DNA from: Terebella lapidaria
Lineage: Eukaryota; Annelida; Polychaeta; Terebellida; Terebellidae
DNA length: 64,000 bases
Assembly: GCA_949152475.1 (NCBI GenBank)
Contig: OX424558.1
Span: forward strand, 33,180,651-33,244,650
Direction of reading: 5' to 3'
Below, in pieces: positions 23,901-34,725 of this stretch. The notes under the pieces are model-generated. The model worked only from the letters and a program-made list of their open reading frames with translations. It made no database searches and had not been told where the DNA came from. Position numbers and translations under genes: made by a program. Positions within the stretch are counted from its first letter, which is position 1. Each line of letters starts with the position of its first letter.

Positions 23901-25621
23901 ACAAGCCTCACAAGTCTGCCTCTGACTATACACGGGCTTCACAAGTCTACCTCTGACTATAGCCTCACAAGTCTACCTCTGACTATACACAGGCCTCACA
24001 AGTCTACCTCCGATTATAGACTCACAAGTCTACTTCTGACTATACACAGGCCTCACAAGTCTACCTCTGACCATACACAAGCCTCGCAAGTCTACCTCTG
24101 ACCATACACAAGCCTCACAAGTCTACCTCTGACTATACACAGGCCTCACAAGTCTACCTCTGACAATAGCCTCACAAGTCTACCTCTGACTATACACAGG
24201 CCTCACAAGTCTACCTCTGACTATAGCCTCACAAGTGTACCTCTGACCATAGCCTCACAAGTCTACCTCTGACTATAGCCTCACAAGTCTACCTCTGACT
24301 ATACACAGGCCTCACAAGTCTACCTCTGACCATACACAGGCCTCACAAGTCTACCTCTGACTATACACAAGCCTCACAAGTCTACCTCTGACCATACACA
24401 AGCCTCACAAGTCTACCTCTGACCATAGACGGGCCTCACAAGTGTACCTCTGACTATAGCCTCACAAGACTACCTCTGACTATACACAGGCCTCACAGGT
24501 CTACCTCTGACCATACACAAGCCTCACAAGTCTACCTCTGACCATAGACGGGCCTCACAAGTCTACCTCTGACTATAGCCTCACAAGACTACCTCTGACT
24601 ATACACAGGCCTCACAAGTCTACCTCTGACTATAGCCTCACAAGTCTACCTCTGACCATAGCCTCACAAGTCTACCTCTTACTATAGCCTCACAAGTCTA
24701 CCTCTGACTATACACAGGCCTCACAAGTCTACCTCTGACCATACACAGGCCTCACAAGTCTACCTCTGACAATACACGGGCTTCACAAGTCTACCTCTGA
24801 CTATAGCCTCACAAGTCTACCTCTGACTATAGCCTCACAAGTCTACCTCTGACTATACACAGGCCTCACAAGTCTAGCTCTGACCATACACAGGCCTCAC
24901 AAGTCTACCTCTGACTATACACAAGCCTCACAAGTCTACCTCTGACTATACACAGGCCTCACAAGTCTACCTCTGACCATACACAAGCTTCACAAGTCTA
25001 CCTCTGACAATACACAGGCTTCACAAGTCTACCTCTGACCATAGACGGGCCTCACAAGTCTACCACTGACTATAGCCTCAGAAGTCTACCTCTGACTATA
25101 GCCTCACAAGTCTACCTCTGACTATACACAAGCCTCACAAGTCTACCTCTGACCATACACGGGCTTCACAAGTCTACCTCTGACTATAGACGGGCCTCAC
25201 AAGTCTACCTCTGACTATAGACGGGGCTCACAAGTCTACCTCTGACTATACACGAGCCTCACAAGTCTACCTCTGACTATAGCCTCACAAGTCTACCTCT
25301 GACTATACACAAGCCTCACAAGTCTACCTCTGACTATACACAAGCCTCACAAGTCTACCTCTGACTATACACAGGCCTCACAAGTCTACCTCTGACTATA
25401 GCCTCACAAGTCTACCACTGACTATAGCCTCACAAGTCTACCTCTGACTATACACAGGCCTCACAAGTCTACCTCTCACTATAGCCTCACAAGTCTACCT
25501 CTGACTATACACAAGCCTCACAAGTCTACCTCTGACTATACACAAGCCTCACAAGTCTACCTCCGACTATAGACGGGCCTCACAAGTCTACCTCTGACTA
25601 TAGACGGGCCTCACAAGTCTA

Positions 25622-25888
25622 CCTCTGACCATACACGGGTCTCACAAGTCTACCTCTGACTATACACAGGCCTCACAAGTCTACCTCTGACTATACACAG
25701 GCCTCACAAGTCTACCTCTGACCATACACAGGCCTCACAAGTCTACCTCTGACTATACACAAGCCTCACAAGTCTACCTCTGACTATAGCCTCACAAGTC
25801 TACCTCTGACCATAGACGGACCTCACAAGTCTACCTCTGACTATACACAAGCCTCACAAGTCTACCTCTGACCATGCACAGGCCACAC
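25622..25888. repeat. 398-bp higher-order period in array C, copy 1
   Basis: About 267 bp starting at the ACACGGGTCTCAC variant recurs at 26020-26286, offset 398 bp, with the same series of variant monomers (TAGACGGACC, then CATGCACAGGCCACAC). No difference was seen by eye. Confidence 0.8.
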
Positions 25889-26019
25889 AAGTCTACCTCT
25901 GACTATACACAGGCCACACAAGTCTACCCCTGACCATACACAAGCCTCACAAGTCTACCTCTGACTATACACAGGCCACACAAGTCTACCCCTGACCATA
26001 CACAAGCCTCACAAGTCTA

Positions 26020-26286
26020 CCTCTGACCATACACGGGTCTCACAAGTCTACCTCTGACTATACACAGGCCTCACAAGTCTACCTCTGACTATACACAGGC
26101 CTCACAAGTCTACCTCTGACCATACACAGGCCTCACAAGTCTACCTCTGACTATACACAAGCCTCACAAGTCTACCTCTGACTATAGCCTCACAAGTCTA
26201 CCTCTGACCATAGACGGACCTCACAAGTCTACCTCTGACTATACACAAGCCTCACAAGTCTACCTCTGACCATGCACAGGCCACAC
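26020..26286. repeat. 398-bp higher-order period in array C, copy 2
   Basis: Second copy of 25622-25888. It is independent of the 2310-bp period in array A, so the two arrays have their own recent amplification histories. Confidence 0.8.
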
Positions 26287-26990
26287 AAGTCTACCCCTGA
26301 CCATACACAAGCCTCACAAGTCTACCTCTGACTATACACAGGCCACACAAGTCTACCCCTGACTATACACAAGCCTCACAAGTCTACCTCTGACTATACA
26401 CAGGCCACACAAGTCTACCCCTGACCATACACAAGCCTCACAAGTCTTCCTCTGACCATACACAGGCCTCACAAGTCTACCTCTGACTATACACAAGCCT
26501 CACAAGTCTACCTCTGACCATAGACGGACCTCACAAGTCTACCTCTGACTATACACAAGCCTCACAAGTCTACCTCTGACCATACACAGGCCTCACAAGT
26601 CTACCTCTGACCATGGACGGGCCTCACAAGTCTACCTCTGACCATACACAAGCCTCACAAGTCAACCTCTGACCATACACAGGCCTCACAAGTCTACCTC
26701 TGACCATAGACGGGCCTCACAAGTCTACCTCTGACCATAGACGGGCCTCACAAGTCTACCTCTGACCATACACAGACCTCACAAGTCTACCTCTGACTAT
26801 ACACAAGCCTCACAAGTCTACCTCTGACCATAGACGGGCCTCACAAGTCTACCTCTGACCATACACAGGCCTCACAAGTCTACCTCTGACCATACACAAG
26901 CCTACCTCTGACCATACACAGGCCTCACAAGTCTACCTCTGACTATACGCAAGCCTCACAAGTCTACCTCTGACCATAGACGGGCCTCAC

Positions 26991-27730
26991 AAGTCTCCAT
27001 CTGAATACAAAGAGGACTATAAAGTCTCCTTATTGAGAAGCCTCAGATGTCTCTTCATATATAAACATATGTATATATTTACAACCTTTTTGTAACAATC
27101 AGACAACCATTTTACTTCATTAGCATTTTACTATATGGGTTGTGTGACAAACAAGTCAACTCAATGGAGACTAGCCATCACATGTCTCGTTCTTAACATA
27201 ATCGAGCCACATTAGCTTCCCATGGCCTCAAAAGTCATTGCTGAACATATACAGGCCTCACAATTCTCATGCTGACCATCAGCAGTACTCACAAGTCTCC
27301 TTCTGATCATATCCAGGATACACAAATCTAAGGTGGCCTACAGACAGACCTCACAAGTATATTCCTGTCCATTGACAGGCCACACAAATCTACCTCTGAC
27401 CATAGGCAGGCCTCAATAGTCTGTACCTGAACAACTTGATTCAAGTCTACTTCTGTCCATAGACAGGTCTCAGACGACTATCTCGTCACATTTTCCCTCA
27501 GAGCAAAGGTAGGTCTCACATTTTCCCCCCCACTATACATAGGCCTCACATATGTCCCTGTGACCATAGACAGGATTCACTTGTCTCCCTTCACCATGAA
27601 CAGGCCTCAGAATTCGCCATATGACCACACACCTGCTTCAAAGGCTTCCTCTGACCACAGACAGGCCTCACAAGTCAAATCTGACAACAGGCAGGTCACA
27701 CAAGTTTCTCTCTGACCACAACTTACCTAT
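26991..27730. repeat. Right flank of satellite block C
   Basis: Module M at about 27055-27210 (TATATTTACAACC, then ATCAGACAACC and CATTTTACTATATGGG), then diverged units, matching 10765-11400 of block B closely. It ends where unique sequence begins near 27730. Confidence 0.85.
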
Positions 27731-27809
27731 TATGCACATGTACGAACAAAATACAAGCATTCTGGATATTCCACCTACCATCATTTAGACTACAGAGGCT
27801 AATTTTAAA

Positions 27810-28330
27810 CAGTTGAGGTCATACGTTGCCTTTGGGCTTAATTACTCTTCTGATGTCAAGTTCAAGGTCACCAAAAGCTGTACCATACGCGGATTCCCAT
27901 ATATTCATAATACAAACCTATGCTCCATATATTTGTTTAAGCATTTTGTCTCCAGAGACCAATCCACAGATCTCAAATCAGATGTGAACTTGAGATGTAG
28001 CACTCAAGGCCACCTGTGGTCAAGTTCAAGGTCACCAAAAGGTTCACCATATATGACTAGTCATTACAAACCTAAGCTCTATGATATGATCAAGTGTTTT
28101 CATATAGAGGCCAATTTGTGGATTTCAGACCATTTTGGAATGGCTATTTGACCTTTCAAGGTCGTCGAAGGTCAAATTCAAGGTCACCACTCAAATCGCC
28201 ATATATGACTACCAATTTGAATGTACCATTATTTAAGCTCATCTTCAAGTGTTCTATGTGAACACAGGTACAGTGTAGCAGCTCCCATTGAAATAAAGAA
28301 AAAATACAAAAAAAAAGTTCAAAAAGGTTT
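27810..28330. repeat. Dispersed AGGTCA-rich repeat
   Basis: Fragments of a family seen again at 29.3-31.2, 45.3-46.4, 48.8-49.05, 56.1 and 56.9-57.2 kb. Markers are TTCAAGGTCACC, CCATATATGACT, AATACAAACCTAAGCTC and CCAATTTGTGGATTTCAG. Around 28155-28190 three half-sites stand close together (CAAGGTCG, GAAGGTCA, CAAGGTCA). No coding frame; superfamily unknown. Confidence 0.75.
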
Positions 28331-28359
28331 TTCTTTCAGTTTTTTCACTGACCCACCAG

Positions 28360-28593
28360 GAAACTCCGACTGCCGGCAACACGCAGACCAGCGATTTAAG
28401 GACAACGAAAAATTTGCCTGTAAACAAAAAAGCTAAAAATGTGGATGACGACGACGGAGGCAACGCCATGGGGCCAATTAGTTTATCGGATCATAGGTTC
28501 GGGAACTTAAATATGAACAAACCTATTTCTCGTGATGTGAACTTCGAACGTAAACCATCTCTATCCAGCCCGAGATTCATCTACACCATTTGA
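28360..28593 (+). CDS. Unrecognised exon-like open stretch (77 codons, stop, poly(A) signal)
   Basis: An open frame without its own Met starts right after a good splice-acceptor context (TTTTCTTTCAG then ACTGACCCACCAG|GAAAC) and runs 77 codons to a TGA at 28591. The protein is hydrophilic with a KKAKNVDDDDGGNAMGP patch and a basic-acidic tail ending SSPRFIYTI. An AATAAA lies at about 28648, so it could be the last exon of a gene or of a mobile element. I recognise no domain. It sits just after an AGGTCA repeat whose sequence ends in an A-rich run. Chance cannot be excluded for a frame this short. Confidence 0.35.
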   Translation, partial: ETPTAGNTQTSDLRTTKNLPVNKKAKNVDDDDGGNAMGPISLSDHRFGNLNMNKPISRDVNFERKPSLSSPRFIYTI

Positions 28594-29285
28594 CAGTTTC
28601 ATCCTGATCACGCTTCTGCATCAGGGACTGGAAAAAAATTCATGAAAATAAATTCATATTAGACATTAAAGCCTACATGTCATGTACATGCAGAGGCCTT
28701 GTCTATTCCCATACTCTGTATTCTTTTTCTTTGTTTTTTAAATGTAAAAATGGAAGGTATAGTTTGAAATGTGTGACTGTTTGGTACATATCTGTTTGGT
28801 ACACTTTTATTCTGATTTGGGTGTATGACTAAGATCTGAATCCAAAGTGCTTCCAATTTTTACAACCCATGCTTTGATCCAAACCCCCTTCATCTTATAA
28901 ACATACTAATAACTTCTGGGCAGTTATGTAAGAAACTAATTAATCATTTTAATCGATCATTGGGTGGTTGAATTGAACCAATTCATCAAAGATGAAATTG
29001 GAACCAATTACTAGTACCAATCCAACACTAGTTCTAATAGGCTAATTTCAGCACAAAGTGTCCTCATTCAGGGGTCATGATCTTACCATAATAAGTACCA
29101 TGTGAAATATAATGAAAAGCAGTTGAAATATGCAACCTGTGGAGCGTTCACAAGAAAATCTCTGCAACAATTTAGTTTCTTACCTCTTGTCGAGCAGTTA
29201 AACTGGCCTTCAGCTGAAAAAAAGGTTGAAAACTTTTCAAGAACAAATGAAGATGACCAATTTTCAAAAGGCCTAACAGAAAATT
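28594..29285. other. Stretch without recognised features
   Basis: AT-rich sequence with a small palindrome near 28605-28630 (CCTGAT...ATCAGG). I see no gene or clear repeat. Confidence 0.5.
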
Positions 29286-29960
29286 AGCTCAATGGCATAA
29301 AATGGGTTACCGGACAATTTCAGTTTGAAACATTGCCGGTGAGATAATACCTTGAGATTAATTGCTTACGTCATCTCGGGTCGAGTTCAAGGTCACTGAA
29401 GCTGCATGGTAAATAGCTTCCTATAGGCTAGTTTTACACATTTATAGAAGTCATACGTGACCTTTGGAGTTATTATTCTTCCAGTGTCAAGTTCAAGGCC
29501 ACCAAAAGCTGTGATGTACATGTCTTCATATATGTTCATAGTACAAACCTAAGCTCTGCCCACTTGTGTAAGCATTTTGTCTGCAGAGCCCATTTTACAG
29601 ATCTCAGATTAGATAGGACCTTGAGATTTAGCACTCAAGGTTATCTGAGGTCAAGTTCAGGGTCACCAAAAGTTGTGCCATATATGACTTCATATGTGCT
29701 CATAATACAAACCTAAGCTCAATGAGCAAGCGTTTTCACTCCAGAGGCCAATTTGTGGATTTCAGGCCATTTTGGGATGGCCGTTTTGACCTTCCAAGGT
29801 CATCAAAGGTCAAATTCAAGGTCACCAAAAGTTGCGCCATATATGACTCCCTATATGCTCATAATACAAACCTAAGCTCTATGATCAAGCGTTTTCACTC
29901 CATCAAAATGTATTTCACTCCAGAGGCCAATTTGTGGATTTCAGGCAAATATATCTGCAA
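29286..29960. repeat. Dispersed AGGTCA-rich repeat, longest copy
   Basis: Two consecutive sub-copies of the same theme (TCAAGTTCAAGG..., CCATATATGACT, AATACAAACCTAAGCTC, GCGTTTTCACTCCAGAGG). The first 300 bp match 30621-31206, which carries a SINE. At about 29797-29825 half-sites stand as AAGGTCATC, AAAGGTCA and CAAGGTCA. Confidence 0.75.
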
Positions 29961-30620
29961 AATATAATCATAGCCAGTTAAAGTCCCTTAATTGGTTGAT
30001 GAAATGTTTTATAGAATAATTGGCCTGATTTGGCCAGCATATAATATTCCGATCATATGGAGCTGACAAATCGTCCATAACACGCCCCAAGGACCCTGCA
30101 GTGAAGTTTGAGCATGATAGTTTGATAAAAACAAAGTTGTGAACGAAAAAAAATACATTAGCGCTAATGTAAACATAGTTCTGTGTGTCACGGAGATTAG
30201 CACAGAGCTGAATTTGCATGTTCTGTCGTTACGTGTTAATTTTACGGGTATGTACTCAAATAAAAAAAGTTGGGCTCAAGTTTATCATAACACATTGTCT
30301 CTACACTGGCTATGGACAAAAAAGCTGGTAATTTCTGTAAATTTCTTGTTTTTTGCATGACCATCACTGCATGGGAACGCTTCATGCGAAATTCAGTGAA
30401 AATTCGGACATTTGGTCTCCAGTTTTGCCTAAATATGTGGACGCAGGGCAGGAGTTACTGTGTCCATCTGGATTATCTAGGCACCTATTGATCAGTTTTA
30501 TGCCAAAAACCGGGAACCGATTATGGAACTTTAAATGTCCCAAATATCGCCACAAGCTAGAATATCGATTCCATGACCATTTATATATTCTGCTGCAGAA
30601 ACAAAAAAAATTGCCCAAGG
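29961..30620. other. Stretch without recognised features
   Basis: Only a short palindrome, CATTAGCGCTAATG near 30157, stands out. No gene, RNA or repeat family recognised. Confidence 0.5.
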
Positions 30621-31206
30621 GCTCAAATAGGTTACCGGACAATTTCAGTTTGAATCATTGCAGGTGAGATAATACCTTGAGATTAATTGCTCAAGTCATC
30701 TAGGGTCGAGTTCGAGGTCACTGAAGCTGCATGGTAAATAGCTTCCTACATGTATAGGCTAGTTTTAACCTTTGAACTTTATTTATTTTACAACAATTGA
30801 TGAACAAGCATCAGCTTATATTACCATCTCTTGTTGGCTTGGCGTAAGGGTGGTCATTAGTGTGGGAGGAAACCAGAGAACCTGGTGAAAACCCACTTGC
30901 CCGGTTTGGCGACCACATACCACCTCACATACTGCCGAGGCCGGGGATCGAACCCGTGCCTAAACCGACTACATTGGTGAGAAGTCAGCCCACATACGAA
31001 CTGAGCTAACCGGGCAACCAGTTTTACACTTTTATAGAGGTAATATGCGACCTTTGGAGTTATTATTCTTCTGATGTCAAGTTCAAGGCCACCAAAGGCT
31101 GTGATGTACATGTCTTCATATATGTTCATAGTACAAACCTCATATATGTTCATAGTACAAACCTAAGCTCTGCCCACTTGTGTAAGCATTTCGTCTGCAG
31201 AACCCA
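30621..31206. repeat. Second copy of the 29.3-kb AGGTCA repeat, interrupted by a SINE
   Basis: From GGTTACCGGACAATTTCAGT onward it matches 29300-29590, broken only by the SINE insertion at 30768-31019. A 27-bp piece (CATATATGTTCATAGTACAA type) is duplicated near 31115-31165. Confidence 0.8.
30768..31019 (-). mobile_element. tRNA-derived SINE with conserved central domain
   Basis: On the minus strand the 5' end carries an A box (TTAGCTCAGTTCG) and a B box (GGGTTCGATCCCCGGC), so it is a tRNA-derived polymerase III unit. Its middle contains CTCTGGTTTCCTCCCACA, a motif I associate with central domains shared by several invertebrate SINE families. The tail is A/T-rich (GTAAAATAAATAAAG). The 7-bp duplication AGTTTTA flanks it (30761-30767 and 31020-31026). 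The uninterrupted target can be seen in the sister repeat near 29430. Confidence 0.88.
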
Positions 31207-31726
31207 TATATGACTTCCTATATGCTCTTAACTCTTTCACCACTGAATAAAATTTTCAGGAATCGGCTGTCCCCTGAATTATTTTGGTGAAAATTTAACA
31301 AAATGATTCTGAGTTAATCATGTTCGTATGTCGAGCAAAAAAGCTTTCTGTGATTGAAACTTTAGATGTTAAATATACCATGGCCTAACTTCCAGAATAA
31401 TTTTCGTTACCCCAGATGGTTACCATGGCAACGAGTGCGTATCAACCGATGAAATGTAGGACAACATCAATATATTTGCAACTCTGTGATGCCTACACCA
31501 TGTACACTTTAAGCTTAGTACTTATAATAGACCAACACATTAAATAGATACAGCTAATAATTTTCTGATCAATACATTACCATTCCAATATTCTGATTTA
31601 CCAAAATATACCAATATTTTGAATGCAAAAATATATTTGATTCTTAGGTGAAAATTACCGAAAAAAACATGACCAAAACACGGATTTGAACCATTTCTCT
31701 GGGACCCTGCAATCTCTGGGCGCTTA
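31207..31726. other. Stretch without recognised features
   Basis: AT-rich, with no open frame of note and no recognised repeat. Confidence 0.5.
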
Positions 31727-31898
31727 CATACAGCCAGTTGGGGAAAGTGGCAAATTTGGGGACTCTTGGGGGAGTTGTTAAATTTGACAACAGTACACAA
31801 CCCGGGGGTTGTTAAATTTGGGTACAAAAACTAGACGTCAAGGCCTAAAGATGCCTTGGAGGCATTTCGGTGTGATGATTAATTTATAATATATACTA

Positions 31899-32635
31899 GA
31901 TATCGACGAAAACGAAAAATGCCGACTCGGCAAAAAAATTTCGGGTCAAGGTCAAAGTTCATCCATAATACCAATTAGACATGTTTGTCTAGGGCGACGA
32001 GTCCAAAAATAACGTCCGTTTCGCTCTACGAAGCATCGTTTCCGAGATATCGACGAAAACGAGAAATGCCGACTCAGCAAAAAAATTTCCGGTCAAGGTC
32101 AAAGTTCATCCATAATACCCATTAGACATGTTTGTCTAGGGCAACGATCCGAAAATAACGTCCGTTTCGCTCTACGACACACCGTTTCCAAGATATCGAC
32201 GAAACCGAAAAATGCCGACTCGGCCAAAAAATTTTGGGTCAAGGTCAAAGTTCATCCATAATACCATCTAGACATGTTAGTCTAGGGCGACGAGTCCGAA
32301 AATAACGTCCGTTTCGCTCTACGACGCACCGTTTCCGAGATATCGACGAAAACGAAAAATGCCGACTCGGCAAAAAAATTTCGGGTCAAGGTCAAAGTTC
32401 ATACATAATACCCCTTAGACATGTTTGTCTAGGGCGACGAGTCCGAAAATAACGTCCGTTTCGATCTACGACGCACCGTTTCCGAGATATCGACGAAAAC
32501 GAAAAATGCCGACTCGACAAAAAAATTCAAGGTCAAGGTCAAAGTTCATCCATAATACCCCTTAGACATGTTTGTCTAGGGCGACGAGTCCGAAAATAAC
32601 GTCCGTTTCGCTCTACGACACACCGTTTCCGAGAT
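31899..32635. repeat. Five 147-bp tandem units, each with a DR1-type motif
   Basis: Units begin at TATCGACGAAAACGA and repeat every 146-148 bp. Shared parts are AATGCCGACTC, GGTCAAGGTCAAAGTTCAT, TAGACATGTTTGTCTAGGG, ACGAGTCCGAAAATAACGTC and ACGCACCGTTTC. AGGTCAAAGTTCA stands at 31949, 32096, 32242, 32389 and 32536. Confidence 0.92.
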
Positions 32636-33250
32636 ATGCAGGATGCCTCATGGATGACTCAGCAAAAAATTATTTTGACCTCTAGGTCAAAGGTCGTTTG
32701 ACGTATCGATCCCAAAATCAATAGGGTTCTTCCCTGTTGATATATAAACCTCCGTGCAAAATTCTGCAACTATTGCCTGAATATTTTTCGAGTTATCGTC
32801 CGGAAACCAAGTTTCAAGATCAGCCTCAATTTCATCCTCAAGGACCTCACGGACTTCGGAGCCGGATCAAAAAAAATGTTTGTCTAGGGCGACGAGTCCG
32901 AAAATAACGTCCGTTTCGCTCTACGATGCACGGTTTCTGAGATATGCAGGAAGCCTCAAGGATGAATCAGCAAAAAATTATTTCGACCTCTAGGTCAAAG
33001 GTCGTTTGACGGATCGATCCCAAAATCAATAGGGTTCTTCCCTGGTGGCATATAAACCTCCATGCAGAGTTCTGCAACTATTGCGTAAATATTTTTCCAG
33101 TTATCGTCCGGAAACCAAGTCTCAAAATTAGCCTTGATTTCATCCTCACGTACCTCGGATCCGGCTCAAAAAGAATAGGGTTCTTCCACATATCATTTCT
33201 GACTTGTGGTGAAAATTTGACGAGGATCCGTCAAGGCAATCTAAAGTTAT
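32636..33250. repeat. Two diverged ~305-bp units continuing the tandem array
   Basis: About 32636-32940 and 32941-33250 share CAGCAAAAAATTATTT, CTAGGTCAAAGGTCGTTTGA, CAAAATCAATAGGGTTCTTC and TTATCGTCCGGAAACCAAG. The start of each joins seamlessly to a partial 147-bp unit. AGGTCAAAGGTCG occurs at 32684 and 32992. Confidence 0.8.
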
Positions 33251-33274
33251 CGTCCGGAAACCAAAAGTGGCGGG

Positions 33275-33307
<33 letters not shown>
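33275..33307. repeat. Poly(A) run of 33
   Basis: Uninterrupted A33 just inside the right hairpin of the nested element. Confidence 0.95.
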
Positions 33308-33309
<2 letters not shown>

Positions 33310-33807
33310 CTGCTAAAACCATAAAGGCATTTCTGCCGAAATGCCTTAATAAACTTTTCCCTTTTATGGAGAAATTAGTGCGTGGTGCATTACTTTCCCC
33401 CGTTTAACTAAAAATACTGGTCCAACACACATTAATCATGTTAATTAGTCAAATATCCCAGGTTTTGTGTGCAGCATTGGATGCGCCTGGACTAAGCGGG
33501 GTCGGCAGTCTTCGATGCCTGTGAATTCGTTAATAATCCACTCGCCCTGACGGGCTCGTGACTTATTTGCACGAATTCACGGCATCTCATTTGTTAACCT
33601 ATACATAATCTTGCACAAATTATACACTCATTTTGTGATTTCATTAGATGACCATTGATAATGAGATAATTCAGTTAAAACAATTTTTCTGATATTTGTC
33701 TTTTGCCATGTACCCAAATTTAACAACCCCCGGTATCCAAATTTAGGGACTGTTGTCGAATTTGACAACAGTCCCCAAATTTGTCACTTTCCCCAACTGC
33801 ATACAGC

Positions 33808-34265
33808 TCCATCTCAAGTACAGACAAACAAATAAAATAAGTCTATATAACATATTATAACAGAGCATCGGTGCCCCGTCACGTATTTTTGTTTACAGCG
33901 CATAACAGTGCTCGGCCTCTCAAAATCAGTCTCAAATAATAATAGATCTAGTCTATGTCTCAAAGCTGTACAGACCGGCATTTGCGACTGCTCTTCTTGT
34001 TGCCGGCAGAGTTATGACAACAACATCGTAACATGTGTGGTTGTTTACGTTTTCGTAGCCAAGACGTCTAGTTCTAGTTCTATATAACAGTATAACTGTC
34101 AGTGTCAGTCACGCGCGTTGTCCAGGTGATTTTATTGATCGCCATTTTGCCGGCTGAAGTCAACTTTTGACAGAATCAAACACAAGCAATTCATTCACGT
34201 GTAGACTCTATGTCGGAATAAGTAGATTTGAGAGAGAGGTCCACTGTAGTTGTGTGGGTGAGTTG
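33808..34265. other. Stretch without recognised features
   Basis: No gene or repeat recognised between the two hAT-type elements. Confidence 0.5.
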
Positions 34266-34273
34266 GTTCTGTG

Positions 34274-34717
34274 TAGGGCTGGCACGATATATCGACATAT
34301 TGATAATCTAATTTTAGCCAGCCATGATATAGCGTATCGAAAGGTTGTGAAAATATCAATTTTTCCCCTCGTAATAAAACACTGATTTTTGGCCCTGTCG
34401 GTCAGCCATATGCAGCTCGGATATATTTGAATATGCTGGTTTCCCATACTTTTGTACTTCTTGCTCTATTTGTCAGTGTTTGAAACAGTGTAAAGATGAT
34501 ATAATGATGATGTAAAGATGCAAATTATGCAGTGAGCATGGCGACTTTCTGTTGAGATAGTTATAGGAAGTCAAATTAGCTCCATGGGCATGGACATACA
34601 ATTTAGATGTTTTTAGTAGTTTCTTAGCCTTCATTTCGGTATCGAAAAAAATCGATATATCGACCTTCAAAACGCGATATATATCGACACTGATTTGGCC
34701 TTGATATGCCAGCCCTA
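34274..34717. mobile_element. hAT-type MITE, 444 bp
   Basis: Inverted ends TAGGGCTGGCA...TGCCAGCCCTA with subterminal ATATATCGACA/ATCGATATATCG motifs. Flanked by a perfect 8-bp duplication GTTCTGTG (34266-34273 and 34718-34725). No coding sequence. The TAGGGCTGGC(A/G) tip with CGATAT subterminal sequence is common among animal hAT MITEs. Confidence 0.9.
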
Positions 34718-34725
34718 GTTCTGTG

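Larger units (their letters stand above)
20936..26990. repeat. Satellite array C, about 6 kb
   Basis: Head-to-tail 31-bp and 26-bp monomers of the same family as array A, bounded on both sides by block-B-type flanks. The same site in block B holds only about five units, so this array expanded in place. Local subtypes occur, such as ACACAGGCCACACAAG at 23000-23830 and 25870-26430. The last units are disrupted near 26890-26910. Confidence 0.95.
31829..33350 (-). mobile_element. Candidate Helitron-like insert carrying tandem repeats
   Basis: Read on the minus strand, the left edge ends in a 6-bp-stem hairpin (ATGCCT/AGGCAT, 31851-31865), then GGCCTTGACGT and CTAG followed by T, which resembles a Helitron 3' end (hairpin, then CTRR at an A/T target). 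The other edge has a perfect 10-bp hairpin AAGGCATTTC/GAAATGCCTT (33324-33347) sharing the GGCATTTC sequence. Similar hairpins at both ends and internal tandem repeats suit Helentron-type non-autonomous elements. The same GGCCTTGACGTCTAG terminus occurs at 58572 and 63533. The class is inference. Confidence 0.4.
31735..33799. mobile_element. hAT-type non-autonomous element, 2065 bp, with nested repeats
   Basis: The ends are inverted copies over about 90 bp (31735-31826 and 33711-33799): both begin CAGTTGGGGAAAGTG in outward orientation and reach GGGGGTTGTTAAATTTGGGTAC inward. The flanks are a perfect 8-bp duplication CATACAGC (31727-31734 and 33800-33807). An 8-bp duplication with CAG...CTG tips fits hAT. 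There is no transposase. The interior holds the 147-bp tandem units, two diverged ~300-bp units and a 33-A run. Confidence 0.85.

Noticed and set aside
31899-32635. Hammerhead ribozyme in the 147-bp units (CGACGAGTCCGAAAAT looks like part of a core)
   Set aside because: The required CUGANGA core is not present before the GAAA-like part, and the flanking stems do not pair.
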